Shown: positions 63,471 to 64,000 of the stretch, one piece after another
Position numbering within the stretch: position 1 is the stretch's first letter
Layout of the letters: every line of letters begins with the position of its first letter
Assembly (NCBI GenBank): GCA_907165275.2
Contig: OU015675.1
Span: 7,581,501 to 7,645,500, forward strand
Direction: 5' to 3'
Source of the DNA: Zygaena filipendulae
Taxonomy: Eukaryota > Arthropoda > Insecta > Lepidoptera > Zygaenidae
Length of the DNA stretch: 64,000 bases
Translations under genes and position numbers: made by a program
The notes under the pieces: model-generated
Databases searched by the model: none
The model's input: only the letters and a program-made list of their open reading frames with translations
What the model was told of the DNA's origin: nothing

Positions 63471-64000
63471 CTAGCTGTAGCCAAAACAAAAACTTAAATA
63501 CTGACTACTTTTACAACATCTACTAACTTCATCTTTAACTAACCTTACAGTTACACCCTGTACAAAATAATTATATTTTCATTACTCATACTCGGAAAGT
63601 AGATCTGGAGTTGCCTGAGAAGCGGGTTGAAAGTAACACTTTTCAGCCCTAGGGAGAATCGCTTTCAACTGACAGCTGGATACTGCAGAAACTCAACTTT
63701 TTTTTAATGTCATAGGGGGCATACTTACTGGCCAGTAGCACACCTAATGGTTGATTTGTGTAAATTAAAATTCACACATTTTTTTCTTTAGCTAATTCCT
63801 ATTTTTATTTTGACTTTCCTTGCATTCGTAATGAAAAGCACAGTGTTATTCTCGGGAGAAAGACTTATTTAGTCCCGAGACGGGGTTTGGTGCCCGAGCG
63901 TAGCGAGGGCGCCAATAGATCGAGGGTAATAGTTACTTTCATCCCTAGGATAACAATGTACTATTTAATCGGTCCAAAGTTGTTCCAAAAAAGATTGCTA
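63471..64000. other. Window end, repeat debris
   Basis: A 'TGTCATAGGGGGCATAC' repeat start at about 63,703 and a 'CCCGAGCGTAGCGAGGGCGCC' MITE-like end at about 63,890. No gene. Confidence 0.45.

Overview
This is animal nuclear DNA, almost certainly from a moth or butterfly (Lepidoptera). Genes are split into short, GC-rich exons inside very AT-rich introns. The introns are crowded with repeats typical of lepidopteran genomes, above all short non-autonomous Helitrons (Lep1-like, ending in CTAG, with the recurring theme of CCGCGGGAATTCC and 'AAACCGCGGGGCACAG'). There are no bacterial-type operons, no CRISPR arrays and no rRNA genes.

Layout. (1) 4.8-19.7 kb, + strand: the LIM-homeodomain gene islet/tailup. 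Eight coding exons join in phase to 371 residues: LIM1, LIM2, a Ser/Asn-rich linker, the Islet homeodomain and an Islet-type C-terminal partner-binding segment. Any upstream 5' exon is not identified. (2) 23.65-49.63 kb, + strand: a complete 19-exon gene for the ER metallopeptidase ERMP1 (M28 family). The reconstruction gives 883 residues, with every splice phase compatible and every zinc ligand present. (3) 54.05-58.55 kb, - strand: a LINE of the CR1/Daphne type with two intact ORFs (an ORF1 with coiled coil and SGNH-like domain, and an endonuclease/reverse-transcriptase ORF2) and a short tandem-repeat tail. (4) 58.9-64 kb: a possible first exon on + (58,891), a candidate terminal exon of an unidentified gene on - (61,160-61,291), and several transposons.

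The rest is mobile DNA. I can delimit about ten MITE families by comparing copies inside the window. They include a palindromic family carrying perfect CRE/ATF octamers (TGACGTCA), nested insertions (a deleted mariner inside a MITE; a 1.26-kb element with 33-bp perfect terminal inverted repeats inside another MITE; a tandem palindromic pair inside a third), a LINE fragment sitting within a pentanucleotide microsatellite, and several repeats lying within tens of bases of ERMP1 splice acceptors.

The two host genes are unrelated in function: Islet is a nuclear transcription factor for neuron and heart/mesoderm identity in animals, and ERMP1 is a multi-pass ER protease. Nothing here looks like a new multi-gene system. 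The most novel material is the uncatalogued mobile-element structure.
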